Shown here: piece after piece, positions 36,298 to 45,764 of the stretch
Position numbering within the stretch: the first letter of the stretch is position 1
How the letters are laid out: every line of letters begins with the position of its first letter
Assembly (NCBI RefSeq): GCF_000010085.1
Contig: NC_007712.1
Location: 2,418,001-2,482,000, forward strand
DNA length: 64,000 bases
From: Sodalis glossinidius str. 'morsitans'
GTDB taxonomy: Bacteria; Pseudomonadota; Gammaproteobacteria; Enterobacterales; Enterobacteriaceae
Reading direction: 5' to 3'
Made by a program: the position numbers and the translations under genes
Notes under the pieces: generated by a model
Seen by the model: only the letters and a program-made list of their open reading frames with translations
What the model was told of the DNA's origin: nothing
Database searches by the model: none

Positions 36298-36969
36298 ATG
36301 TTGAAACATATGTTTGTCACCGGTACGGATACCGCCGTGGGTAAGACTGTTGTCGCGCGCGCACTATTGCAGCATTTGGCGGCGAGCCATTTCACGACAG
36401 TCGGTTATAAACCGATTGCCGAAAGCAACCTGATGACCGCCGAGGGGCTGCGCAACCACGATGCGCTCGTGTTGCAGACGTCGTCCTCGTTGGAACGGCC
36501 TTACAGTGATGTCAATCTGCTGCTGCTCCCCGAGGCCGCCGCCGGCTGTTTCACCGGCGCTGCGGTGGATTATGAGGCCATGAGCCGCGGACTACGGCAT
36601 CTCTCTGCGCTGGCGGATATGGTTGTGGTGGACGGCAATTGCGGTTGGCGCGCGATTATGAACGATTATCGGCCTTACTCTGAGTGGATCATTCGCGAGC
36701 GTTTACCCGTGGTGCTGGTGATCGGCATCAAGCTTGGCTGTATCAGCCATGCGAAGCTGACCGCTGAGGCTATCCTCAACGACGGTCTGCCGCTGTTGGG
36801 CTGGGTCGCTAACCGCATCAATCCCAGATTGGCGCACTACGCCGAAGTTCTGAGCGTGCTAAATCACATCATACCGGCGCCGCAGTTGGGTGAGTTGCCT
36901 TATTTGCCGCGTGCAGAGCAGCGGGATTTGGCTAAATTTACCGACTTAACGCCGCTGAACGTCGCGGCG
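36298..36969 (+). CDS. bioD2: Dethiobiotin synthetase paralogue BioD2 (YnfK), stop codon lost
   Basis: ATP-dependent carboligase fold. P-loop GTDTAVGKT at residues 8-16, GYKPIAESNLMTAEGLRNHD, LPLLGWVANRINPRLAHYAE and GELPYLPRAEQRDLAKF match E. coli YnfK (about 231 residues). The catalytic-loop motif, VEGTGGW in E. coli YnfK, reads VDGNCGW here. Near residue 224 the frame passes without stop into the helices of an MFS transporter and ends at 37383, so the product would be a chimaera of 361 residues. It follows mlc as in E. coli. Activity doubtful. Confidence 0.8.
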
Positions 36970-37775
36970 CCAACGCGACGCGGCGGAATACTTATTGCCT
37001 GTATGTTAACCATGTTTATGGCGGCGGTAGAAGTCACCATCGTCGCCACCGCCATGCCGGATATCATCGCCAGTCTGGGCGGCTTTCCTCTGCTGAGCTG
37101 GGTGTTCTCGATTTACCTGTTGTTGCAGGCCATCAGCATCCCGATTTACGGCCGCCCACCGGTGTTTTTCGTCGGCATCGGGCTGTTTCTCACCGGCTCC
37201 ATTTTATGCGGCTTTGCCACCCATATGCCGGGACTGATTTTGTTTCGCGCGCTGCAGGGTCTGGGGGCGGGGGCTATTGTGCCGCTCGCTACCACCATTA
37301 TCGCCTATGTGTACAATCAGCAAGAACGCGCCCGTCTGCAGGGTTATCTCTCCAGTGTCTGGGCGGTATCAGCGATCGTCTAATGGCCGTGTGCGGGGCG
37401 ATTCTGCTCGTGGCCGGCAGTCTCTTACTGTTGCGGCTTGACGCCCAGAGCAGTATTAACGATGCCCGGCTAGCGTCGTTTGCGATTCGCGGTATTGCCA
37501 CCGCCTCAACGGTCTTTACGCGCATGGTAGGATAGGCGCTGGGTACGGCATTGTTGGGCGCCACGTTAAATATCAATTTGCAGCGTCGGTTACCCGGCAT
37601 TGACGATCCGGTGCAACATCTTATCGGCCAAGACGGCCAGGGTCTGGCGCATATGGTGCAGCAGGTGGCGGTCTCGATGCACGGGGTGTATTGGGTTTCA
37701 ATGCTGATTTCACTCTGTGCGCTTGTCGCGGCCGGCCTGTTGCCGCACGGTTTGCGTCCGCGGCAGGAAGATTAA
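36970..37775 (+). pseudogene. MFS drug-efflux transporter relic (DHA2 type), fused to bioD2
   Basis: From GILIACMLTMFMAAVEVTIV, through ATAMPDIIASLGGFPLLSWV, this is the start of a DHA2/EmrB-like efflux pump. IPIYG joins RPPVFFVGIGLFLTGSIL with the usual YGKLADxxGR loop deleted in part. A stop follows SSVWAVSAIV at 37381-37383. Later pieces in other frames: ILLVAGSLLLLRLDAQSS, FAIRGIATASTVFTRMVG, then TALLGATLNINLQRRLPG and C-terminal GVYWVSMLISLCALVAAGLL. Most of the middle helices are missing. Nonfunctional. Confidence 0.85.
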
Positions 37776-37838
37776 CGTGGGCAAAAGCAGGGCAGGCGAA
37801 GATAAGGGAGGCACGTCCAGCGCCTCCCGCTGAACGTA

Positions 37839-38093
37839 TTAAGGACTAGGTGCGTCATCCCCATGGCGGGTGTAGACAATTTTCTGCGTGTCGTTCTCAC
37901 AATGACCCACCACCTGTCCGCCGGCGCTTTCCGCTTGATCGCTCGGCACGATTTCAAGCGTGAAACCGGATTCGGGTACGCCGTTGGCAACGATTTTCCT
38001 CGCTATGTCCGCTTTCACATCTTCGCACGCGGCCTGTGCGCCGAGAGGCACAAGAAGGGCCAGCGCAAGGGGTAACAACATTGACTTCTTCAT
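37839..38093 (-). CDS. ynfD: DUF1161 periplasmic protein YnfD
   Basis: 84 residues: signal peptide MKKSMLLPLALALLVPLGAQA, cleaved before ACEDVK, then a short domain with NGVPESGFTLEIVPSDQ and VVGHCENDTQKIVYTRHG matching E. coli YnfD. Two Cys could form a disulfide. Function unknown. The start at 38093 gives the signal peptide; a longer frame to 38210 is not homologous. Confidence 0.9.
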   Translation of the reverse strand: MKKSMLLPLALALLVPLGAQAACEDVKADIARKIVANGVPESGFTLEIVPSDQAESAGGQVVGHCENDTQKIVYTRHGDDAPSP

Positions 38094-38167
38094 CCTGTCA
38101 TCCTTATATGATAATGAAGTGGCGTTATAAGCGTAGCAGCGTAAAGCTTTTAAGAAATTCGTCATAC

Positions 38168-38506
38168 TCAGGGCGCCAGCAGCGAGCGTCCCGTACGGCG
38201 ATCCAGACAACGGGAGGTGTTGGGCTCCCAGTACGCGTTGACATTCTGGCTACTGTTGCATTTTTCCTGCAAATCTACGGCCTGATCATAGCGGTCGAAA
38301 TCTTTCTCTACGCGCGTGTTGACTTTGTTGCGCAGCCCATGGGTGGCATTCCATTGTTCCTGACTCTGCCGCGCCGCTTCCCACGACCGTGCGGTATCGC
38401 CCGAATCGATAACGATATGCTGGGTGCCGTCCCCTTCGCCGGCATACGCCAGCAGGCTCAGTGCCAGCAATCCGCCGAGCAAACATCGGGTCGGAATTGT
38501 GTTCAT
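38168..38506 (-). CDS. ynfB: DUF1283 periplasmic protein YnfB
   Basis: 112 residues, E. coli YnfB is 113. A signal peptide (to about residue 22) is followed by IVIDSGDTARSWEAARQSQE, EQWNATHGLRNKVNTRVEKD and the well-kept NVNAYWEPNTSRCLDRRTGR. Two Cys. Function unknown. The cluster ynfD-ynfB-ynfA keeps E. coli order. Intact. Confidence 0.92.
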   Translation of the reverse strand: MNTIPTRCLLGGLLALSLLAYAGEGDGTQHIVIDSGDTARSWEAARQSQEQWNATHGLRNKVNTRVEKDFDRYDQAVDLQEKCNSSQNVNAYWEPNTSRCLDRRTGRSLLAP

Positions 38507-38631
38507 GCCATGTTCCTTTCAAGCTGTGCGCGTAATAACGCGCTAATAATGTATGAGATTAACGATGGTATCGTCTCAATACCCCACGAACCATCAACAA
38601 CAGGGTCAATGTTGCCGCGTACAGAGATCGA

Positions 38632-38962
38632 ATGACCAAAACAGTGTTGCTGTATATTGCTACCGCCGTCGCTGCAATTCTCGGCTGTTATCTGCCTTAT
38701 TGCTACGTAAAACGGGACGGCAGCCTGCTGCTTATTCCCGCCGCGCTGAGCCTGATAGCATTCGTCGGGCTGCTGGTGCTGTATCCCGCCGCCAGCGGGC
38801 GCGTTTATGCCGCCTACGGCGGTGTGTATATATTGACAGCGTTCTTGTGGCTCAGGTTCATCGACGGCATCAAATTATCCCCCCCAGGACTGTCTGGGCG
38901 CGGCGGTGGTATTGTGCGGGGTCGTGATCATGATAGGCGGCTGGCGCCACGGCGCGGACTGA
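38632..38962 (+). pseudogene. ynfA: ynfA relic (UPF0060 membrane protein), frameshift in a run of seven C
   Basis: Small four-helix inner-membrane protein. The first 82 residues (TAVAAILGCYLPYCYVKRDG, YPAASGRVYAAYGGVYILTA, LRFIDGIKLS) match YnfA. A run of seven C at 38879-38885 throws the frame; with six C the reading continues DCLGAAVVLCGVVIMIGGWR and stops at 38960-38962 at normal length (about 109 residues). As it stands the protein continues as unrelated sequence to 39030. Confidence 0.9.
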
Positions 38963-39066
38963 GGGGCGCAGAAAGCGGCGTGGATCTGGCGGGCTTTGCC
39001 TGTGGGTGCCCGACACGGAGGTCTCACTAGGCGGCCGCGGCCCCGGGGCGAAGCGCATTGGCTATA

Positions 39067-39816
39067 TCAGCCCTCGCGATACACGCTGAGCCCCGCGAAG
39101 GACTGGCAGACCGGCATCATTTCCAGGACATTGATATTGACATGGTCGGGCAGGGTTGCCACCCAAAATACGGCCCCGGCGATATCATCCGGCATGAGCG
39201 GATCGGCATTTTTATAGGTGTTTTCCACCTTGCCTTCATCGCCTTTGAACCGCACCGACGAGAACTCCGTACCGCCTACCAGGCCGGGTTCGATATCCGT
39301 CACCCTGACGCGCGTGCCAACCAGATCGGTGCGCAAATTCAGGCTGAAATGACGGGTAAAGGCCTTGGTGGCGCCATACACATTGCCCCCGGCATAGGGC
39401 CAGCGACCGGCCGTAGAGCCAAGGTTGATAATATGCCCGCGTCTGCGCTCGACCATACCCGGCAACAGCGCGCGGGTCATATAGACCAGGCCCTTATTGT
39501 TGGTGTCGATCATGGTTTCCCAGTCATCCAGATTGGCGTTTTGCGCCGGCTCCATGCCCAGCGCTAGACCAGCGTTATTCACCAGCACATCGACCTCACG
39601 CCATTCGGCCGGCAACAGGCTCCCCTGTTCGGCAATAGCCGCTCTGTCCCGCACGTCAAGTTGCAGCGGTAGGAAGGCGTCGCCCAACTCCTGCCGGAGC
39701 TCTTTGAGACGGGCCTCACGGCGACCGGTCCCGATAACCTTATGTCCCTTCTTTATAAACAAACGGGTAATGGCTTCGCCAAAGCCGGCAGTAGCGCCGG
39801 TAACGAAAATAATCAT
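39067..39816 (-). CDS. ydfG: NADP-dependent 3-hydroxy acid dehydrogenase YdfG
   Basis: Short-chain dehydrogenase acting on serine, allo-threonine and malonic semialdehyde in E. coli. Cofactor motif TGATAGFGEAI, NNAGLAL, catalytic Ser in NLGSTAG and YxxxK in NVYGATKAF are all present; TGRRE suggests NADP. 249 residues from ATG 39816; the in-frame ATG at 39849 is not homologous. E. coli has dcp next to ydfG, and a dcp relic lies 4.5 kb away here, with guaD and an autotransporter locus between. Intact. Confidence 0.95.
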   Translation of the reverse strand: MIIFVTGATAGFGEAITRLFIKKGHKVIGTGRREARLKELRQELGDAFLPLQLDVRDRAAIAEQGSLLPAEWREVDVLVNNAGLALGMEPAQNANLDDWETMIDTNNKGLVYMTRALLPGMVERRRGHIINLGSTAGRWPYAGGNVYGATKAFTRHFSLNLRTDLVGTRVRVTDIEPGLVGGTEFSSVRFKGDEGKVENTYKNADPLMPDDIAGAVFWVATLPDHVNINVLEMMPVCQSFAGLSVYREG

Positions 39817-39876
39817 TGTTAGGTTCCTTTTTGGTGATGACAGACCCATAAATACCCCATTATAGATCCTGTGCGA

Positions 39877-40524
39877 TTAGGGGTGACGCAGATAGGGGGC
39901 TATCAGGGACAAATCCGCAGGCGACAGGCGATCATCGGCTATCGCCACCAGTTCATCGACAATACGGTAGAGCGCTTCCTCATCATAGACCGGCGGCTCG
40001 TTCCACTCCACCAGCTGACGGGTGGTGCCTTCGGGTTTTTGATCGCGGTGATATTTGCCCGACAGCAACCCGCCGGCCAGCGGGCTCCACACAGCACGCC
40101 CAGCCTCTGATCCTGTGCGATGGGCAGCAGCTCATATTCCGCTTCACGGGCCTGGAGAGCGTAGTGGATTTGCTGACTGACCGGGCGCACCCCCACCAAC
40201 CGCTCGCTGACGCCTAGAGTTTTCATGATATGCCAACCGGAAAAGTTGGACAGGCCGACATAGCGGACCTTACCGGCGCTGACCAAATGCTCCAGAGCGG
40301 ACAGCGTTTCTTCCAGCGGCGTCAGACCATCCCATTCATGCAACTGATAAATTTAGCCGTCGCAGGCTGGCTTCGCAGGCGCGGATAAGATGATGGCGCG
40401 ACAACCCCCGGTCATTGGGGCCGTCTCCCATGGGAAAACGTGCCTTGGTGGCCAGCAATACATCCTGGCGGCGGTGTTCAAGCATTGTCATGGTGGGACG
40501 GTGGTGAAGTTCAGCGCTCATCAT
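39877..40524 (-). pseudogene. Aldo/keto reductase relic
   Basis: AKR-family pieces in different frames: RQDVLLATKARFPMGDGPND, HHLIRACEASLRRLN, a small deletion, then YQLHEWDGLTPLEETLSALE, GKVRYVGLSNFSGWHI, QIHYALQAREAEYELLPIAQ, and after another shift WSPLAGGLLSGKYHRDQKPE. The N-terminal barrel strands with the catalytic Asp/Tyr are missing. Substrate class cannot be told. Confidence 0.8.
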
Positions 40525-40908
40525 AGAGTCGATTCTTTCTCATTTACCAGTTATAAAAATGGCACGATAATTAAATGGACAGTGCAATCGTTTGCTTGGT
40601 TATTTTGCTCGTATTTGGGGCAGGCAAGCATAACCGAAAAAGGTACTACAATGTTTATCCAGTTGATATGTAATAATTAGTCCGATTTCTTTTTGCCAAG
40701 TTGGCCTTTCTCTTGCGATACTTACCCGCTCAACTTTCTGGGCCCGGTGCCCGCGCTTCTTTGTTCGCACAGGTGCTATACACCGGACCCACAGAAGGCC
40801 TTCAGATATGAATATGACCGGACGCGGCAACGCAGTCCCTCATCGCTAGGTAAGGATGGCGATTCTCGCGCACCACCCCTTTGGCGAACGTGATTACAGG
40901 CGCAAACT
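40525..40908. other. Intergenic region upstream of guaD
   Basis: No homologous coding frame found. AT-rich near 40540-40690, then GC-rich toward guaD. It presumably holds the guaD promoter, but I see no clear -35/-10 pair or riboswitch fold. Confidence 0.4.
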
Positions 40909-42237
40909 ATGCATTCGATAAAAGCCATCCGCGGCAGTTTTTTTGATATCACCCATACCGTGCAACATCCCGATGCGCTGGAACAGGCCGCGCGTTTCAT
41001 TGAAGATGGTCTAATCATCATCGATGGGGGCAAGATCCGCTCTTTACAGACCTGGGAAGAGGGGCGAAACCAGTTGCCGCCGTCAATTCCCCTCAGCAAT
41101 TTTCCCGACAAAATCATTGTGCCGGGCTTTATCGATTGCCACGTACATTATCCACAGACCGAGATGATCGGCGCCTGGGGTAGCCAACTGCTGGAGTGGC
41201 TGAACCAATATACGTTTCCGACCGAGAGCCAATATCACTGTGCCGACCACGCGGCGGCGATGTCAGACTTTTTTCTCGATCAGCTGCTGCGCAACGGTAC
41301 GACCAGCGCGCTGGTGTTCGGTACGGTGCACGCGGCATCGGTGGAGACACTATTTGCCGCGGCGTTTCAACGGAACATGCGACTGATTGCCGGGAAAGTC
41401 ATGATGGATCAACATGCTCCGCCGGCGCTATTGGAAACCCCGGCGCAAAGTGAGCACGTGACACGCCGGCTGATTGAACGCTGGCACAACAAAGGGCGGT
41501 TGGGGTATGCATTAACGCCGCGCTTTGCCCCAACCTCATCGCCGCAATTGCTGTCGGTCGTGGGGGAATTGAAACGGGAATATCCCGATGTCTGGCTGCA
41601 AACCCATCTGAGCGAAAATCCGCAGGAAATCTCCTGGGTCCAGGAACTGTATCCCGAGCGGGAAGGTTATCTAGATGTTTATCATCATTACGGTTTGACC
41701 GGGCATAAAAGCGTTTTCGCCCACTGTCTGCATCTTGAGGATAAAGAGTGGCAATGTCTGGCGGCGACCCGTTCGGCTATTGCGTTTTGCCCCACATCAA
41801 ACCTGTTTTTGGGCAGTGGGCTGTTTAACCTGCAGAAAAGCTGGAACGCCGGCGTCGCGGTGGGCATCGGTAGCGATGTGGGTGCCGGTACGACGTTCAA
41901 TGCGCTGGAAACTTTGTCCGAAGCCTACAAAGTGGCGCAACTGCAACATTACCGGCTATCGGTTTATGAAGCCTTTTATCACGCCACGCTTGGCGCCGCC
42001 CAAGCGCTGGCGCTGGAGGGCGTTATCGGTAATTTCGCCGCTGGAAAAGAAGCGGATATGGTGATTCTGGATCCCGCCGCGACACCGTTGCAGCGGTTAC
42101 GCCAGCAAAACGGCAAAGACATTCATGAGCGGTTGTTTGCCCTGATGATTCTAGGTGATGATCGCAATATCTATCAAACGCGTATTCAGGGTGAAATCGC
42201 CTGGCAGCTCGGGCAGGAGGAGCGGCCGGCGCCGTGA
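40909..42237 (+). CDS. guaD: Guanine deaminase
   Basis: Zinc amidohydrolase converting guanine to xanthine. Metal motif PGFIDCHVHYPQTEMIG, LVFGTVHAASVETLF, YALTPRFAPTSS, zinc His in QTHLSENPQEI, AHCLHLED, and metal Asp in GIGSDVGAGTTFNALETL. 442 residues, typical length. No purine permease is adjacent. Intact, in a stretch with several broken genes. Confidence 0.93.
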   Translation: MHSIKAIRGSFFDITHTVQHPDALEQAARFIEDGLIIIDGGKIRSLQTWEEGRNQLPPSIPLSNFPDKIIVPGFIDCHVHYPQTEMIGAWGSQLLEWLNQYTFPTESQYHCADHAAAMSDFFLDQLLRNGTTSALVFGTVHAASVETLFAAAFQRNMRLIAGKVMMDQHAPPALLETPAQSEHVTRRLIERWHNKGRLGYALTPRFAPTSSPQLLSVVGELKREYPDVWLQTHLSENPQEISWVQELYPEREGYLDVYHHYGLTGHKSVFAHCLHLEDKEWQCLAATRSAIAFCPTSNLFLGSGLFNLQKSWNAGVAVGIGSDVGAGTTFNALETLSEAYKVAQLQHYRLSVYEAFYHATLGAAQALALEGVIGNFAAGKEADMVILDPAATPLQRLRQQNGKDIHERLFALMILGDDRNIYQTRIQGEIAWQLGQEERPAP

Positions 42238-42568
42238 GGCTGTAGGCCGCCGGATGTCACTTTAGTTGGCGTTTGCTGCTTTCCAGGGATGACAACGTCA
42301 CTGGTTGTGATAAAGAGAGGTCCCGGGGCCTGAACCTCGGTTTGGCCACGGGGTCATGGGCTGTCGATTTCTCGCGAGCCACACGCCGGTAATCCAGAAT
42401 TCACTACCGTCGTTGAGCGGTAAGTGGTGTTGCTTAAGCGCCGAGGGTTACTGTCGGACTTTCTTAAGCATTTTGAGAAGCCGCTTGGTCATGCGCAGGG
42501 TATGAAAAAGTTCTTCGGCCGGCTACGGCGCAGCTCATTTTCTCCCCACCGTGTGGCGACAGAGCTCA
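42238..42568. other. Degenerate region with a matS-like site
   Basis: No recognisable gene. It contains ATGACAACGTCAC (42289-42301), one mismatch from matS. A frame at 42424-42570 reads LLSDFLKHFEKPLGHAQGMK but resembles nothing I know. Confidence 0.4.
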
Positions 42569-43230
42569 TCATGCTGTTCCAGGACATGTCGGCTTACCGC
42601 AGGCGAAAACGGTGCGCTGGCGGCGGGCGACATCCGTTCGCGTCGCGGCGCCGGATCCAGCGCCGCGCTGATGGGCCACATGACCCCAGACGCCGATTTG
42701 CGGGGTCAGTTGCCCTTCGTGACCGACTTTGAACTCGGTCAATTGGCGGCGGCCGTCCTGCACATATCGGGCGCGACCGGTTTGCACGCCGAAAGGCTGA
42801 GAGGTAGAGCGGCTTTCCGTCGTGCTTTTACCGGCGCCGAACATGATACCCAGGTACCCGCTGTCTCGTCCGCTGCGGCTAAATTGCAAAATTGTGCCGC
42901 CGCCTTGCACGATCTGACGTGTGGTGCTGGTCTGCAGACGGCCGTCACCGACGAAGACATGCGTCTTCCCGCCAAGGATACGCAGCCATAGCGTGCTGCG
43001 AGGGTCCGCGTCCATCGCCAGCGTCCCAAAGGCCATTCTGGTCGTGCCGTTACGTTCTGCGCGTCGGCTGAGGAATAGGGTGTTCGCTACGGCATGATTG
43101 GCGGCGTAAATCCCGACCTCCGGGATAATCGCTGTCTGTGGCGCAAACGGGGGAGCCATCAGCGAGCCGGTCTTGATCCTCGTCCCCGGTGACGTTGTCA
43201 TGGAGGTTATCGTTTGCTTATAGGAGAAGG
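42569..43230 (-). pseudogene. Autotransporter beta-barrel relic
   Basis: The frame reads IIPEVGIYAANHAVANTLFL, then MDADPRSTLWLRILGGKTHV and GTILQFSRSGRDSGYLGIMF: the beginning of a type V autotransporter translocator domain of the pertactin/AIDA type. After GRRQLTEFKVGHEGQLTPQI the barrel loses its frame and no C-terminal strand ending in Phe is found. Upstream in frame, TFSYKQTITS could be the passenger end. Only about half the barrel remains, so it cannot insert. Confidence 0.75.
43189..43201. promoter_or_regulatory. matS-like site, one mismatch
   Basis: GTGACGTTGTCAT differs from the matS consensus only at the last base; it is the exact reverse complement of the copy at 42289-42301. Confidence 0.4.
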
Positions 43231-44169
43231 TGAAGATCGCCGGATTCCTCGTCGGTCAGCCTCGTTAACCGGGCTTCGGTCAGCACCGTCACGTTTAGCG
43301 CTTACAGGCTGAGGAGGATCGCCGTTAATGTCATCGCTAACCAGACTGGGGTCACCGCTGTCGCTTGCGTCACCGATGCGGCTGGGGAGGGCGCTGTCAT
43401 TCCGAGCGTGACTCTGACTTGAGGTGCCGCGGTTGTTTCCGGCCCCCATCGAACGAGACTGACCAGCGGCGTCCTTTCCAGCGGAAGCTTCATTTTCTAC
43501 CTCTGGGGGTACGGAAAGAAAAAGCGCATTACCCTCTTCGTCATAGGAAACAAGGGGGCTGCTAGCACTTATTGCAGACAATGCCACGCTTCCTTCGGAC
43601 GAGGTCCGGCGGTCGCTGATACCAGATACTGAAAGGTCAGCCGAAATGACGCTTTCTCGCCGGCCGGCATAAACGCGTTCCACCTCGCTGGCGTCACCGA
43701 CATTATTGAGGGCGATGGGAGACCCGTCGGCAAGCGAAGTCGTCGAGGTAGCCCCAACAACCCTATAGCGTAGGTCGCCGCTTGCGGAGGACCAGTCCAG
43801 GCTGACGACCGATGCCGGCCCGCTGTCGCGACGTAACGACATCACTTCGGCGCGCTGGCCGTCGCCCGCTTGAGAGACGGCCTGGCTGACTAGGGAGGCT
43901 GAATAGCTCTTTTGAGCCGCTGATGCCGCAGCCGTGAAGGGATCATCTAAGGCTGAAGCCGGCGTTAGCTTGTCAGCGGCGCTCGATTCGCCCGTCTGTG
44001 CCGTTAAGGACGTAGTGTCCCGCATATTGTCGCCGTCAGGCAAATCAGAATAGATACCCTCATCACTTGCTAAGGGCATATTTACCTTCATGGCAGCCTC
44101 TGTTTTCACCGTCATGACGGGTTCGCTGTACACAGGTTCAGCCGTATTGGTTTCGCCACGTGATGACAA
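43207..44169 (-). pseudogene. Ser-rich low-complexity protein beside the autotransporter barrel
   Basis: 320 residues rich in Ser, Ala, Asp and Gly (TSLTAQTGESSAADKLTPAS, SSPLVSYDEEGNALFLSVPP), no hydrophobic segment. It starts at a TTG (44169); in the same frame, four codons before that TTG, a TAG (44184-44182) interrupts an open stretch back to about 44350 reading GGTSSDAFKFEAPGDMTAPL. It ends six bases before the first Met of the barrel frame, in another phase. It may be a passenger/linker of the broken autotransporter or a separate secreted protein. Family not recognised. Confidence 0.5.
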
Positions 44170-44359
44170 CGCGTGAGGCGCCTAGGCGTAAAGCATGCTG
44201 CGCGGCGGCTTTGGCGGCGCTTGGGTGAGGGGAGCCGTCATGTCCCCGGGCGCTTCGAACTTGAATGCATCACTACTGGTGCCACCCTTAACGGAAATAA
44301 GACACAATCCAGTTTTCTTGATTATCTTATCCTGAATGTCAGCCTCATGAAGCGAGCTA

Positions 44360-44690
44360 TTGCAACAGATTGAAGAGGCGCAATCGCCGAAGCTTGCCGC
44401 CCTCAACGATGCCATACACTTAAACGCCAAACTGTTCACACGGCTAAAAAGCCTTTATCAGCAGCGTGAGCAGCTTGAATTAACCCCGGAGCAGCAGCGA
44501 GTTATGTTGCTCACCTATCGCAGATTCGAGCATGCGGGCGCGAACTTATCCGCAGAGGACAAGCAGCAACATGGCGCTTAATCAGGAGGCCTCCACGCTC
44601 AGTACGCTTTTCAGCCATCGCCTGCTGGCGGCGACCACCGGTGGGGCGTTGACGGTAACAGACCGCGAAGCGGCGGGCAGGGAGGTTACA
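44360..44690 (+). pseudogene. dcp: dcp relic (dipeptidyl carboxypeptidase II)
   Basis: LQQIEEAQSPKLAALNDAI, LNAKLFTRLKSLYQQREQLE and QQRVMLLTYRRFEHAGANLS correspond to residues about 90-150 of Dcp. After DKQQ the frame shifts to LNQEASTLSTLFSHRLLAAT (E. coli LNTEAATLTSQFNQRLLAAN). The catalytic HEFGH part is absent. Position beyond ydfG fits E. coli order. Its left edge marks the boundary with the autotransporter locus. Confidence 0.82.
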
Positions 44691-44726
44691 GTAGTTAACT
44701 GTGTTAAGCGTTAAAAGGACATTAAT

Positions 44727-45110
44727 ATGATTACTCTTGGCTGCCTGCATACTGCGCAGAGCAACATCACCATCTTTGAACAGGCGCGAGAGCGACTGAG
44801 GGACGACGATTATCAGCTTACGCATCAGGTACATAGCCATTTATTGCTGCAAGCGGAGCAGGCGGGGAGCATGACGCCGGCACCGTCCCGGTGCTGGCAT
44901 CGATCAGGCGCTGGCGCGACAGGCGGCGGAAGGTCGACATATATTGGCGTTATGCGCCGCCGCCACGGCTATCCTGTTTACCGAAGCCGTGGCGGCCACC
45001 GGCGCACGCGTTGAGGTGCAGCTGGTCGACGGCGCCTGGAGACGTTATCGCGCAGGTGATATTGACGGTTATTTACACGCCATCGCCGAGGCCGCGGACG
45101 ACGGCGCCGC
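44727..45110 (+). pseudogene. Asp/Glu racemase-like relic
   Basis: MITLGCLHTAQSNITIFEQA and DYQLTHQVHSHLLLQAEQAG resemble the N-terminus of aspartate/glutamate/hydantoin racemase-type proteins. Frameshifts follow: ALARQAAEGRHILALCAAAT, AVAATGARVEVQLVDGAWRR and YLHAIAEAADDGA. The active-site Cys regions are not clear. Family assignment is tentative. Confidence 0.55.
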
Positions 45111-45740
45111 CAGCTTTCCTCGCGTCAGCCAGGAGGCCAACAGCGCGATGACTGTAAGCATCATGATCGTCAGCGCATACAGGTTGACGGTGGTTAGCAG
45201 CCCCCAGCGCTGCACTCCGAAATCGGCGGCTATCGCCGGTAAGTTGTTGGCGAGGTAGCATTCCACATAAAACGCGGCCATTAATGCCGCCCGTTCTCCT
45301 GCTGAAATCAAGGGAATGAGTGTCCTTAAAGCGCCGAGAAAGCCGCAGCCAAATCCCAGGCCCGTGACCAGCGATCCGGTAATCAGCAGTGCGCCGGATC
45401 CCGCATTGGCGCCTGCCAGAATGGCGGCGACGCCGAACAGTAACATGACGGACCCGCTCATTAACGTGGTAAGCGCTTTCCAGCGGCGAACGCAGGCGAT
45501 AGCCAACGCGCCGCTAAGGGTCCATACCGCAATATTGATCGGTGAAATGGCCAAATAGCGCGATGCGCGCCTGCGGTGGAATCGATACACTAGAACGCAA
45601 TGATGCCAGGGCGCTCGGGTCAGGGTCAGGCAATCGGCGAAGGCTGTCAATAGGATCACAAAGACCAGATGTAACAAACCCGCCGTGTCTGACGGCGGGT
45701 GGATGCATCGATAAGAGTCAACGTGGGTGACGACGTTCAC
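45069..45740 (-). pseudogene. MFS transporter relic
   Basis: The C-terminal half of a major facilitator: VMLLFGVAAILAGANAGSGA, LVTGLGFGCGFLGALRTLIP, ISAGERAALMAAFYVECYLA and a last helix LYALTIMMLTVIALLASWL. The first about 60 residues make no sense as MFS helices, so the N-terminal half is lost or frameshifted. Substrate unknown. Confidence 0.7.
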
Positions 45741-45764
45741 CCGAATCGGTATAACGCAATGGGA

